DNA from: Daedaleopsis sinensis
Lineage: Eukaryota; Basidiomycota; Agaricomycetes; Polyporales; Polyporaceae
DNA: 64,000 nt
Assembly (NCBI GenBank): GCA_033807695.1
Contig: CM066309.1
Location: 2,666,001-2,730,000 of the forward strand
Direction: 5' to 3'
Each line of letters starts with the position of its first letter. Position 1 is the stretch's first letter. The position numbers and the translations under genes were made by a program. Shown here piece after piece: positions 46,938 to 57,791 of the stretch. The notes under the pieces were generated by a model that was given only the letters and a program-made list of their open reading frames with translations, was not told the origin of the DNA and did not search any database.

Positions 46938-49324
46938 TCAAGTAGGTGAGCCTGAGCGTGTTACTTTTCGGACCACCCTTCGTGTCGAGCCGTCATCGTC
47001 TCTCACCCAGTCCCGTACCAACACATACCCACCCCGCCGCGGAAGCCACACGCACCACACGTACCAGTACGCGATGCCGCCGAAGGAAATTAACCAAGCG
47101 ACGAGAACGTGCAGCTGGGCGTAGAGACACTTGGAATCAGCCACTGACCAAGTTACGATAGATCGGAACCAAGCAAATATCTCACCCAGTACGGCAGATT
47201 GTTATACACCTTGAACCCCCGCGCGGGCGGCTTGAGGGGGACGAAGACCAGGAAGATGTTGGAGAGGAAGAAGAAGAGCACGACCGGGGTCCATGCGCGG
47301 AAGGGCGGCGCCCAGTCGTACGACGCGCGCAGCGCGCGGAATCGCTTCGGGAGCAGGCGCTCTGGTGCGTGTATGAAGAGGAGCCCGCCCGACACGAACA
47401 TGTTGATGAGAGCGAGCGGATAGGACGACACTGTTGCATCGTCAGTCGTTCACGTCACACAAGAAAACTGATCAAGACACACAGCTCAGCATGAACAGGT
47501 AAGCGTCGCCCGGCGGCACGAGCGCTACGAGGGTGCTTGTGATGAACCATTGCTCGAACAGGCCCGCGAATGGGGCATTGAACGGCTTGCTGCTCGCGAA
47601 CAACGACGAGAAGGGGAGGACGCCTTCGCGTCCCAGCTCTTGTACGACTGCAAAACGCCGGATGAGCTGAAACACAACAGCGAACATGCTTCCATCCCAC
47701 ATACCGCGTCCGTGAGTGAACAGAACAGCCATGATGTTGCCGAGCGTGGAAAGTGCGATGATAAAGCTGACGATCTGCGAGAGAGAACAGGTGAGAATTG
47801 CAGCAAGGAGCATCAATGCGATAGGTGCATACTCTCTCAGCATTCACGCCCCACAACCGCCCAAAGTAGAGCGCAGCGACGATGCGGCCGCTCCCGAGGA
47901 TCTCGTCTTTGTCGACGACCGCGTAGTATGCAACGTTGACGAGCATGTAGACGACGGTGACGGAGAGCATGGCGAGAGGGGCGGCGCGCTTCATGGTCCG
48001 CACCGGGTCGCGAACTTCGGCAAGTGCGTAGTTGGCATTCGAGTATCCGATGAAGCACCTGTCTCACATCTTGAGCTCGCGGCCAGCGAGAACCGCGGTC
48101 AAGGTCACTGACCAGATGACGTTGAAGAGCCCCGTCACAAACGCGTTAGCTCCGCCTTTCAAGCTGCCCTCCCACATCTTGTCCCACTCGAAGTTCCTCG
48201 GTGGCTTCGACAACGCCAATCATCAGCCGGCGAGGTACGCGTCGACGTGGTCAGCGAGATGCACTCACGTTCTCCAACTTGAACCCAGGCACGCCGAACA
48301 AGGACGCAAGTCCGCTGAGGGCGATGCCCACGAGGATGAATAGCTTAAATATCCCGAGGGTGTTTTGCAAGCGCAAGCCAGCCTTGAGCGCGGTGCCGTG
48401 CAAGAGGAGGGCGAAGGTGATGCATGCGACGCCCGCGAAACGCGCCGTCGTGGGGGACGGGGGACGCGTCGGATCGAGGGCATGAAGCGCGTCTGCAACA
48501 TATTAGAGCTGGCGCGACGGTGTTCGGGGAGCGCGCACTTACATTCTCCGAAGACGGAGCATGACGCGGCTTGCCACCCCTGCGCAGTGCGATGAGGGCG
48601 GATTTGCACGTGCACGAAGTAGGGCACTCACGGTGAGAACAGCATACATCGCATATATGCAGGTAACGAGCAGCCTCGGTCGTCGATAGATGAACTCTAG
48701 ATAGTTCTTCTCCCCGCCGTTTCTAGGCAGGCCCTGCAAAGAATCGTTTTAGTTGGACGCGACACCTTTGACTACAAGTCGACCTACCGTTCCGAGTTCC
48801 ATATACACCGCTGTGCCACATAGGGCGACGGTAGCACCTAGCAGCCACATTACCAGTGACAGCCCGACGCTTCCTGACGAGCGAAGAATCACGCTTGGGG
48901 TGGCGAATATCCTGAGCATATCCGCAGCTTAAGTCATTCTGGATTCTTTCAAGGCAGCGTGGGTAGCCATTCACCCAGTACCAATGACCCGGTTGAAGAT
49001 CAGTGACGAAGTACTCGTCAAACCTGTAGTACATGACAGTCGTCAATTCCCTGACAGGTAGCTATAGATGGAGTATGCAAACCAACCTAAGTGGCGTTTG
49101 GAGGTCGGTGAGACATCTACCGAGTTGCGGTGAGTTAGCATTGTCTCATAATTGCGACAAGAAGACATACCTGAATGATGTCGTGGATCGTCGGGCTCTT
49201 CGAGAGCAGCTGTGTGCGCATCTATGGACGCATAGTGCGAGCTATGCTGCGCTGTCGAGTCCGACCCTAGCAGAGGTTCTCGTTCCGCCAGCATTGGCGC
49301 ATTGGAATGGGGTGGTCGAGACAT
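46938..49324 (-). CDS. Mup1-like methionine/amino-acid permease (LAT family, APC superfamily)
   Basis: Plasma-membrane proton-coupled amino-acid transporter. Start at 49324 (MSRPPHSNAPMLAEREPLLG), a hydrophilic N-terminus. Next come a conserved IFATPSVILRSSGSVGLSL/WLLGATVALCGTAVYMELG exon, the LAT-family GLPRNGGEKNYLEFIYRRPR segment, LVTCIYAMYAVLT, and AASCSVFGE. Later exons give VRTMKRAAPLAMLSVTVVYM and LVNVAYYAVVDKDEILGSGR, then YAPIALMLLAAILTCSLSQI, SFIIALSTLGNIMAVLFTHG and LALINMFVSGGLLFIHAPER. The last helix is LHVLVAWLISFGGIAYWYVW, with a basic C-terminal tail. Around twelve hydrophobic segments are expected and most are visible. The order of motifs matches yeast Mup1 (high-affinity methionine permease); the substrate is inferred by family only. 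Many short introns, some borders approximate. Confidence 0.87.
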
Positions 49325-50078
49325 GGTTTCGGACACGACTCCTCCCCCTAGACTGACGATAAGAGTCTTGGGCAAAGTTGAGTCCGCAGCAGCTACGACC
49401 TGTGTGCCTTTTAAGCCTAGCAGTAGACGAGAGCAAGCTAGCCATGGTATCCTTACGTAGGAATGCGCACGTTCCAAGGTTCCGCTGCTTCCCCCTCAGA
49501 CAGGTTGGCCTTGCGAGGTAAGTGAACAACTACAGTCCGTCGGCACTGTACATACTCCTGAGAAGCGCTGAACGTGGCCATCATCGGCGGTGAGAGCGAA
49601 CGGCGTGCCTCCCGTTTGCAATCTCCCGCAACGATGACGATTTCCAGCGCTTGTGATGCCCTGTGCCACAAGAGGCAAGGGCGATACCAAATTTAGATCA
49701 GAGAAAGACCAGAGCAAAGATTGTGCATGGGCGATACGTTTCCTGCACATATGGCGGTACTGTGGTACTGATCATGACATATAGCCACAAATAACAAATC
49801 GTGTCCGACTCTTCCAGAATGCATGTCAACAAGATGTCTCAGGAGGTCTCAGCAGACCTCCGGCGAAACCACCAACAGGCCGCCCAAACGCAGCCTTGTC
49901 CACATGGAACACCGCCTCGCGCTATAGCAACCATCGATAGCACCCAATGACGTCGACAGTCGTGTCGTGCATTGCGTGAGTGAGAATACAAAGTCGTTTT
50001 CTTCTGCTTCTGTACTTCTAGCCTGTACTCCCCGAGAACCCGTCCGGCGTCTCATACCATACAATCCGTTGGCATAAT
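49325..50078. other. Intergenic between permease promoter and cyclophilin 3' end
   Basis: Short ORFs only, no recognisable protein. Promoter of the permease gene on the left and 3' UTR of the cyclophilin gene on the right. Confidence 0.6.
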
Positions 50079-50817
50079 TTAGACCGTACCGCTGTTCGCG
50101 ATGGTGATGCGGGCCTTGGGCGTACCGGAGGCGGAGCCAAGCGACTCGACCTTCCTCACGAGGTCCATTCCCTCGAGGACCTCACCTGTCCACCTGTTAG
50201 CATCGACAGCTATTGGCACGAAATGCGGATGAACGCACCGAAGACGACGTGAGCACCGTCGAGCCAAGACGTCACGACCGTGGTGATGAAGAATTGGGAG
50301 CCGTTGGTGTTCTTGCCGGCGTTGGCCATGGAGAGGATACCAGGCTTCGTGTGCTTGAGCTGGAAGTTCTCGTCTGCCCCGCATACAATCAGCTCTCTGT
50401 CTTCCTATCCATCGCATGCATGCGGAAAAAACACTCACCGTTGAACTTCTCGCCGTAGATAGACTTGCCGCCAGTGCCGTTGCCCTTGGTGAAGTCACCG
50501 CCCTGGAGCATGAAGTTGGGGATGATACGGTGGAAGCCAGAGCCCTTGTAGCCGAAGCCGTGCTCGCCCGTGCAGAGCTCGCGGAAGTTGCGAGCCGTCT
50601 TGGGCACGACGTCGTCGTAGAGCTTGAAGACAATGCGCCCCTCGTGCTTGTCGTTGATGTTGATGTCGAACTGTGCGCGCCGATGCCGATGACGCAGTTA
50701 CGGATACGCGAGGCGGAAGCACACAAGAGATTGCGGACATGGTCAGCAGAACGCTCTACAGTCAAAGTAGCAGAGAGACGCTGCGGATGCGGAGAGACTT
50801 ACGAAGACGTTAGACAT
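50079..50817 (-). CDS. CPR1: Cyclophilin A, peptidyl-prolyl cis-trans isomerase
   Basis: Cytosolic prolyl isomerase and target of cyclosporin A. Exon 1 is just MSNVF (50803-50817), followed by a 129-nt intron. Exon 2 reads [43 protein letters not shown] and [20 protein letters not shown]. These contain the catalytic Arg in FHRIIP and the FMLQGGDF active-site strand. The next exons give [40 protein letters not shown] (with the drug-binding Trp) and the end ITIANSGTV. All active-site residues I can check (R, F, Q, W, H) are present. Length fits a single-domain cyclophilin of about 160 residues, with no signal peptide or targeting extension. Confidence 0.96.
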
Positions 50818-52139
50818 GGCGAAGAAAGTGGAGGAAGAAAAAGGAGGGCGTAAGGGCGGTGGACGAGCGCACCGTCTCTTATGGGTGGGGCAGGAATTTG
50901 CCGATCAGAGGTCATCAGCACCAAGATCTTTCCGATTCGATAATCTAACCGCCGTGACAATCGGTCACAATCGGTAACCCTCCCATCTCTCTCCCGGTCA
51001 CACTTCAAGCAGAGACAAATTGAGCCGTCTGGTCTCTCCACAGCATCGCAGAGCATCGCCTAGATCTGGGGCTCGTCTGGACCGACTACGTGCTGACAAG
51101 CAGCTGGCGTGCTCACCTCGCGCTCATTATACTGAAATTGTGGTAAATACCTTCAACTGAGCAACGAACTCCCGAGTCGGCCCCGCTTACGAGATACGAA
51201 ACGACGTTCTCTGCGCGCAGGTCCTCCGGAACCCTCGCCTCAAGTGATCCGGGCGGACGGGGTGCGTTTATTTGAATGCAGGCCGGCTTCTCGCTGATAG
51301 ATCCGGTGCATGCTCAGAATTGGCTTCAGTTCTCTGCGCCGAAGCCGAGGGCGAAGTCTTCGTCTGCTCTCCGCCCTGAGTCTCGCCTCGCCCAACTCCC
51401 ATACCAGCGTGCACGCCTTTCTCTCATCGGCGCTGCGCTATCAACGGCTTGTGAGTGCTGCATGCATTGCACGGAGATCGACGCTGCCACCCTCGTAGCT
51501 CGCGTTGCTTCTCGTGTACGAGACTGTCCCCCTTTCCCGAGGATCACACCCGCACTCGCGCGCGAACAGTTCGGCCCGGCCCCGGGCAATGGCCCTTTCA
51601 AGAGCTGCAATTTTTTGGTCCCGGTGTATGCATGTGTCGGGTGCCATGCTTCGGTTCTCATGATATCATGCCACAGAAGTGCCGAGACCACCCCTTCTCA
51701 TGCGCCCAACCTCGGAGCTACTCAGAGACGGCGCGAGGTGTGTACATGTATGACGGCCGCTCCTTGCTCCTTGAACTTCTCCGTGCTGGCCGAGGAGTGG
51801 TGCGTGCAATGTGCATCTCGCTGGTTCCGCGTTCTGGTACTATGCGCTCATAAGACCCTCATACTACCAGGACGTCTCCCAGCCGGACCACTGGCCTCCA
51901 CCGCGAGTCTCGGAGCATTTCGTCATTACTCTGGGCCATGGGCCCCAGGAGGCTGTACCGCCCCGAGCTTACTCGGTCGCACTCTCTGCGCCGCTCCTGT
52001 GTCTAGCTCCGGCTTTGAGGTTGCGCACAGAATGCCCAAACCGCATCGCCCAGTGGACATCCTCCCTAGGTCTCCTGCTTTCTGGCAGGACTTGGCACAG
52101 AAAGCCACGGCTCCTTGCACATTCTCGAACTTTTAGAGT

Positions 52140-52835
52140 TTGAAGAAGGCTGGACGCAGTGCCTTCGGCGACCGGGATGCGTTCTTGCAGAAAATAACCG
52201 GCGCCCTCCAGCGCCTCAAGACTTCATGGATCGTCGCCAAGACCGTAGACGAGGCCAAGAGTGTTGCGTGGGACGGCGCACTTGCTCGTGTACGTCTGCA
52301 CTCATCCGTGCTCCTCGATGCGGAGAAGAACAAGCTCGCCATGGACAACGCGAGGACGCCTAGCCGGGATCCACGCCTCAAGCCGGCCCTCACGCTCAAG
52401 GTCGCGCCGCGCGCGGAGTCTCTTGTGGCAGATGGCTTGGGTGTCTTCGCAGTGGGACGCAAGCGCACCGCAATCATACAGAGCGCAGCGTCCATGTTCA
52501 CCCGCAAGCTCTCGATCCTCCGAACCAGGCACCGAAGCGGCCGTGAACAGGCATCAGGCAGGTGCCCCCAACCCGGCGGGCTCTTGGCGAACCTAGAGGC
52601 TGGTTGGCTTCGTTTTCTCCGCTCTCGCCCCTGCCTCTGCTCCGCCGGCAACCCGGTAACCTACATGATCGCTTGTGGGTACCCGTGTCTAGACAGCGCC
52701 ATCCCTTTGCCCGCAAAAGGTACTTACACAGCTGCATCACGATTCAAGAAGCTTCTTCGAGATCACGCGTTCGAGGCAGATTTCACTTTTCGGAGTTGGT
52801 ACGTATCCACGCGTCTCCCGGCGGCGGGTTTATAA
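52140..52835 (+). CDS. Hypothetical ORF, possibly a decayed gene
   Basis: 231-codon ORF starting MKKAGRSAFGDRDAFLQKIT. The first 130 residues look protein-like, with charged amphipathic stretches (KTSWIVAKTVDEAKSVAWDG, VLLDAEKNKLAMDNARTPSR), while the remainder is Arg/Cys-rich and less convincing. It follows an equally unassigned ORF (51276-52136) after only a stop codon. The opposite strand is open over the same bases, so GC content alone could explain it. No domain recognised and no splice evidence. Confidence 0.25.
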   Translation: MKKAGRSAFGDRDAFLQKITGALQRLKTSWIVAKTVDEAKSVAWDGALARVRLHSSVLLDAEKNKLAMDNARTPSRDPRLKPALTLKVAPRAESLVADGLGVFAVGRKRTAIIQSAASMFTRKLSILRTRHRSGREQASGRCPQPGGLLANLEAGWLRFLRSRPCLCSAGNPVTYMIACGYPCLDSAIPLPAKGTYTAASRFKKLLRDHAFEADFTFRSWYVSTRLPAAGL

Positions 52836-53226
52836 CACCGAATCAAGCGACTCGTGCTTCCAGGTTGTATCTGACGCGGATATCTAGCAAGGGCGTTCGC
52901 AACGGGAAGCTTGATCATAACCGGTAACCGCTCGATATGATCCTCATCTCGCGCCATGGTCGAAGCGAGACGCACCACAAGTCCAGATGCAAGCAAAGCT
53001 CCGCATGGCGACACACACGCCGAATCCTGGGAGGGATATTCCTTCGCGATTTGCGCACAATCGCTAAACCGATTACGGCTCTTTCGAGCTGCTCGCATGG
53101 CATCCAGGACTTCGAGTTGGGCCGACGACTGTTCGTCGTGTTATCCGCGGCCGCAAGTCGGACGCATCTGTCAAAGCGTAAGGAGAGTATCCACGACTGG
53201 AGAAGATTAGCAGCCCACGTTGCGTA

Positions 53227-54015
53227 ATGTTCCGTGTACTGGCAGTTCACATCATCATGTTGTCGGCGCATCGAGCTGTTATATCCGAGTTGCCTGTGCT
53301 ATACAAACGCAACTTTCTGGCTCTCATTCACCGGCGTTCACATATGCTCAAGAGCATCTCCGCGTTCGAGACGTTGCCGGCACTGAGTAATCAGTCCGTA
53401 CTCTGCGGCGAGAAGGCAAGATATCGGTCAGTGGACGGCCTTCGGATGCATCTAGCGACTGATATGGTGGCGCACCCTGAGCTAACCTATTGGTTAGATG
53501 TACTTATGTATGTCGCGAATTTTGTACCCCACGCGTGCTGTAGGGGATCAAGGAATTCATATATCAGCTGCAAGGCTGCGCATACGCCATGCATGCTGCG
53601 TGGTATGCATCGCATTCTACCTCGACAAATTAAATTGTTTAATCGTCGCGGACCAGACCAGCGTCATATGAGCACTGGCAGCCGGGCAGAGAGGTTAATC
53701 CCAGGCTCGAGCATGCTGAGCATCGATTCTGTCCTACCTGAGTTGTTCTCGCATGTCAGTGGCTACTGGAAGCTTGAGCTTTCAAGAGCTTCACTGTCAG
53801 CCGGCTATGGGACAATTCTGAGCCTATCAAGCGGCGATATTCAGTGTTTCAAGCGTTCAAGCGCAAGTCTCGACAGTGACAAGACCCGATGTACTTACAA
53901 TACGGAGTCGGTTCACCGGTGCTCACCTTGTAAATCACGGGTCGGGATAACATACCTTATCGTATGCACCGACATGGTAGGTGCCACTGGTAATCATGCT
54001 ACTCGCCATTTGTAG
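53227..54015 (+). CDS. Orphan 262-codon ORF
   Basis: Uninterrupted ORF in sequence of average GC, where a stop is expected about every 21 codons, which makes it unusual. The predicted protein (starting MFRVLAVHIIMLSAHRAVIS) is rich in Ser, Cys, His and Arg, with no signal peptide, helix pattern or motif I know. The composition looks random. I list it only because of its length. Confidence 0.2.
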   Translation: MFRVLAVHIIMLSAHRAVISELPVLYKRNFLALIHRRSHMLKSISAFETLPALSNQSVLCGEKARYRSVDGLRMHLATDMVAHPELTYWLDVLMYVANFVPHACCRGSRNSYISCKAAHTPCMLRGMHRILPRQIKLFNRRGPDQRHMSTGSRAERLIPGSSMLSIDSVLPELFSHVSGYWKLELSRASLSAGYGTILSLSSGDIQCFKRSSASLDSDKTRCTYNTESVHRCSPCKSRVGITYLIVCTDMVGATGNHATRHL

Positions 54016-54784
54016 ATGGTCGTGACTCGCCATGATGTCAGAGCTAGGAAATAGACCAGATATCGCGTATAGGAGCGTATAGGCTTACGACCGTGCCTAG
54101 GTGTGAAGTCATCCGTTCGGAGCGTTCGGAGTACCGCTGCTGGACCTGTACTATTTTAGCGGTTCGAATTGCACGGTGGTGACCGACTGTCCAATACACA
54201 TACTTGCATCCTTACCTAGCGCACGACTCGGGCGACGATCTCGAGCAAGAAGACGGCTTGCATGTGGTCATGGGCTCAAGCGCCTCATCATGTTTGGAGC
54301 AGAGAACACGAGGGGGCTTGGGGCCCTAATTATCACATACCGTCTGAGCTGGCCCAAGGCCAGAGGGTGCCTGTACACAATAAAGACATGATCCATAGAG
54401 GCTGCGTATTTGGAGCTGCTCTTAGAGGCCGCTGAAGAAGAGGTCGGAAGTGATGGAGACGAAGAAGAGGATGTCACGGACGTCGTGGATGACAGCCGCG
54501 AGACAATGGCGGAGGGCGGGGTGGAGGAGGCGCCCGGAGGCCGAGGGAGAAAAGCTGATGCGATCAGAGACCGATCTCGGCATTGGATCTGGAGGAGGTA
54601 CATATGTATATGTAATCATAGCCATGCTCTCTCTCGCGCATCTCAAAAGACGTCCACTGCAGGTTCTCGTCGACCGTCTCCCGAGTGTCCTCGCCCCGCC
54701 TCCCAGGCGCAGCCTTCCCCATGTCCAGGCTCTGTATATGACCCTCCCAGCCGCAGCCACTCGTTTGACGACCACCCCTCGATA

Positions 54785-56690
54785 ATGAGCGCGAATGTAG
54801 TACCGCCGGCCGTGTAAGTACTAGCTCGCTAAGTCTCCATCGTAATCTCGGCTCTAGGTTCTCAACCTCGCGTCGAAACAGACACACCCACAACTACCTG
54901 CACCTAGTCGGCATTGGTGAGTGCACAGTGATCGCAGTCAAGCGCTACCTCGCATCTACTTTGGCTTAACGCGCGGGCAGTCATCTTGTATTATGACTAC
55001 TTCCTCACCTTTCGTCAAGAATACTGGCGGATCTGGAAGAACCCCAAAACCTACTCCTCTATCCTCTTCTTCCTCAACCGCTACCTCCCCGTGCTCGGTG
55101 TACGTTTCCCTCGACTGGATGACTGAACGCGAACTTATGGCTACCCTATTGACCCGTCTAGGACATTGCAGTCAACGTCGGCAACTTCTACCTGTTCCCA
55201 GATGAGAAGGTGCGTCTTTATGTGATACACTTGTCATTATGAACTCACGCGGCTCTATGCAGGGGTAACCGCCATCTCCACCGCGCAACTTCATCATCTC
55301 ACAAAACACCTGCTTCTCAGGTGCAGGCAATATGCATTCTTCCGTCAAGTCCTCTTGATCGTAAATCAGGTCGTTGTATGCTGTGCGTATCACGACTGCG
55401 CTTTTTGATTTGCTGAGCACTCACAGCCCTAATACTACAGATATCCTGTATCTTAGGACGTTTGCTCTCTATGGGAGGGATTGGCGCGTCGGTGGACCTG
55501 TCCTGGCCTTCGCCTTGACTCTGCTCGGCATCTCTTGTGTGAGTGGTGCATAAGCTTGCCTATCGGTGAAACCTTCCCTCATTTTCGAATCATAGTGGTC
55601 TATTGTCGGCCAAAAAGAGGACGTCGAGCTAAGGGGTGGGTGTCACCTTGCTTCAGACCGCATCACGTACGTTCCCTTACGACTATTACAATGCTCTCAT
55701 CGGCTAATCCATCTCCGGCTGTCTTTGTTCTAGCGCTATCCGTGGGTGTCATCGGGCATTGACAGATGGTCTCGACGTACTTAAGTTTTCATTTGACAGG
55801 GATCGCCGTATCATGGGAATCTCTGTTCCTCTTCGACCTCACAATATTTTCCCTGACGCTCTACAAGACCTACCGAGAACGGCGCCGGCACCCTGTGTCC
55901 ATTGGCAGACACGACATCGTCTCTCTGGTCATGCGCGACGGTGAGCATGTCAATTCGAAACGGTCGTTCTGTCCAACCTTACTTACTGCTTCGCATCTTC
56001 GATGCTCAGGTGCATTGTACTTCGCGTGCGTCCCCGCACTACCACCCTTCCGCCATGTGCTAGATCTGATTCTCGCTCACACAGTGTCATGGCCTGTGCG
56101 AACGCAGCCAATACCCTTACGTTCTACGTGAGTGCTTCGTCCTCTTCTCTCCCGCCACGTTGCGCGGCAGCTCACATCCTCCGCTTCGCACCCAGTTCCT
56201 GGAGGTGCGCCTGCCGAATCTCCGGGCATCCCGGGCTCGATCCATGCCTGTCTGACACGATCCCTCACCCTGCTAGCCCCTGCTCCGCGGCTGTCTCTCG
56301 ACCGTGGCGGGCTGCATCTCTGTCACGATGATGTCGCGCCTAATGCTAAACCTTCACGGCTCGGCGAGCGGCCGCCAGGGGACGACGACGCGCGTGCCAG
56401 GCCCACTGGACTCGTCCGAAAACTCGACGTCCCTCTTCTTCACCTCGCGCATCTCGATGCCGCACACGACAACCACAACGCGGGACCAGGAGGCGTCGCG
56501 CGAGTCGGCGTACGCGCGTAATGCGCGCGGGGGGTATGGCAGCGACGACTTCGAGGAGTCGTTCGAGATGCAGAATACCAACTCATCCGGATCCCGGTCC
56601 CACTCGAATACCCTCTATTCTGACCTGGATGGGTCGCGGGCGAGCGACCTGGTCGGGAAACCCATTATCCCCCGAGGATCGATGGTGTGA
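54785..56690 (+). CDS. DUF6533 seven-helix membrane protein
   Basis: Family found mainly in mushroom-forming fungi, resembling seven-helix receptors, function unknown. Start MSANVVPPAV at 54785. Exons in phase give the N-terminal DUF6533 block: NYLHLVGI, LYYDYFLTFRQEYWRIWKNP, YSSILFFLNRYLPVLG and DIAVNVGNFYLFPDEK. Further helices are RQYAFFRQVLLIVNQVVVCC, LRTFALYGRDWRVGGPVLAF and ALTLLGISC. A later exon has LFDLTIFSLTLYKTYRERRR and RHDIVSLVMRDG, then GALYFA, a terminal helix pair, and STVAGCISVTMMSRLMLNLH. The cytosolic tail is Ser-rich (SDDFEESFEMQNTNSSGSRS) and ends IPRGSMV. About ten introns; the borders at 55.55-55.80 and 56.0-56.3 kb are approximate. No close partner gene suggests its role. 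Confidence 0.87.
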
Positions 56691-56798
56691 TACCTGGATT
56701 CATGTAGGCACTGGCACTTGTGAGCTCGAGGATGTACTACTAGACTGGCATCGCGGGGACTTTCCACGAACTTTAATGAGGAGTTGTGACCCTATGTT
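56691..56798. other. 3' flank of the DUF6533 gene up to the inverted-repeat element
   Basis: Likely 3' UTR of the DUF6533 gene; the element begins 115 bp after its stop codon. Confidence 0.6.
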
Positions 56799-57500
56799 GT
56801 AGTATATGACGGTCAGACTGCACATTTAATATTTATAAGTCCCACGCGGACTTTTACTAATCCCACGGGGCGCTTATGCACCTTAATCCCACGAAATCCC
56901 CACCAAGTCATAGACGCCAAGCTTATCTCCAGCTTAGACGCCTATAACCACCAAATTTGGTCTTTTAGACGCCGTCCGAATCTGGATACGGAGACGCCCA
57001 AGGTCAAGTCTACGCTCATCCAGTGATAGAAGCTGAGTGTCTCATTGCTCTCCGACCCAGTGGCTAGCTTGTTGGGCACTTCGATTGACTCATAGTATGT
57101 CCCTCTGTATTTTAACTAGCTTGGACTGACCCTAGTCTATCAATCGAAAGAAATGCGCCTTTATATTGAATTTACTATATAAGTTGTTAGACTCCAGTTT
57201 GATCAGATAGAAAGTAGACAGGTGCTGTATGTCACTAATTCGGCATCGAAACAGGGAAGATGTGCCCAAGAACTGGGCTCTGGCCATCTTAACCCAATGC
57301 TAATAGTCGAACTATTAAGTAGATTCAGGCGTCTAACCTCGCTTACAACTTATCAACCAAATATTTGCATATGCTCTTGGCGTCTACTGGCTTATGTGGG
57401 GTCCTCGTGGGATTAAGGTGCATAAGCGCCCCGTGGGATTAGTAAAAGTCCGCGTGGGACTTATAAATATTAAATGTGCAGTCTGACCGTCATAGTAGTA
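56799..57500. mobile_element. MITE-like element with 90-bp perfect terminal inverted repeats
   Basis: The element spans 56805-57494 (690 bp). Bases 56805-56894 and the reverse complement of 57405-57494 are identical over 90 bp, starting TATGACGGTCAGACTGCACA. Similarity continues inward imperfectly (CCCCAC, then TAGACGCCAAG) to about 120 bp. Both ends are flanked by GTAGTA (56799-56804 and 57495-57500), a candidate target-site duplication; the right side continues GTAGTAGTA, so its exact length is uncertain. The interior has several AGACGCC words and no ORF above 65 codons, so it encodes no transposase and would need help in trans. Perfect arms suggest recent insertion. The superfamily is unassigned. 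Confidence 0.88.
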
Positions 57501-57791
57501 GTATGAGCACATTCTTATAATGGTTTCTCTCTGGATGTCGGTGCTCCGCATCGCGACCTGGCTCATCAATCGCGTCCCTTGTTGCGGTTGGAGCTTCATC
57601 TTTGCACTCCGTAAGCTTCGTTCTGTTGACTTCGATTTGTGTGGAGCTCAAATACTGCAGCATTAATCCGATCGAGGCTCAGAGTCCTCCAAGCCGCTCG
57701 GCATGCAAGTATCGTAGAACTACTTAGTCTGTACATCAAGTGCGCACAAGCTGACGGAACACATTGCATTGGCGATGTTATACGAATTCCA

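Larger units (their letters stand above)
50818..54784. other. Gene-poor 4-kb region with orphan ORFs
   Basis: The cyclophilin promoter occupies the left end. Two consecutive plus-strand ORFs (51276-52136 and 52140-52835) and one of 262 codons (53227-54015) are longer than expected by chance, but none matches a family I know. The minus strand is also open across much of the GC-rich part. Bases 54400-54780 probably form the leader of the DUF6533 gene. Confidence 0.5.
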
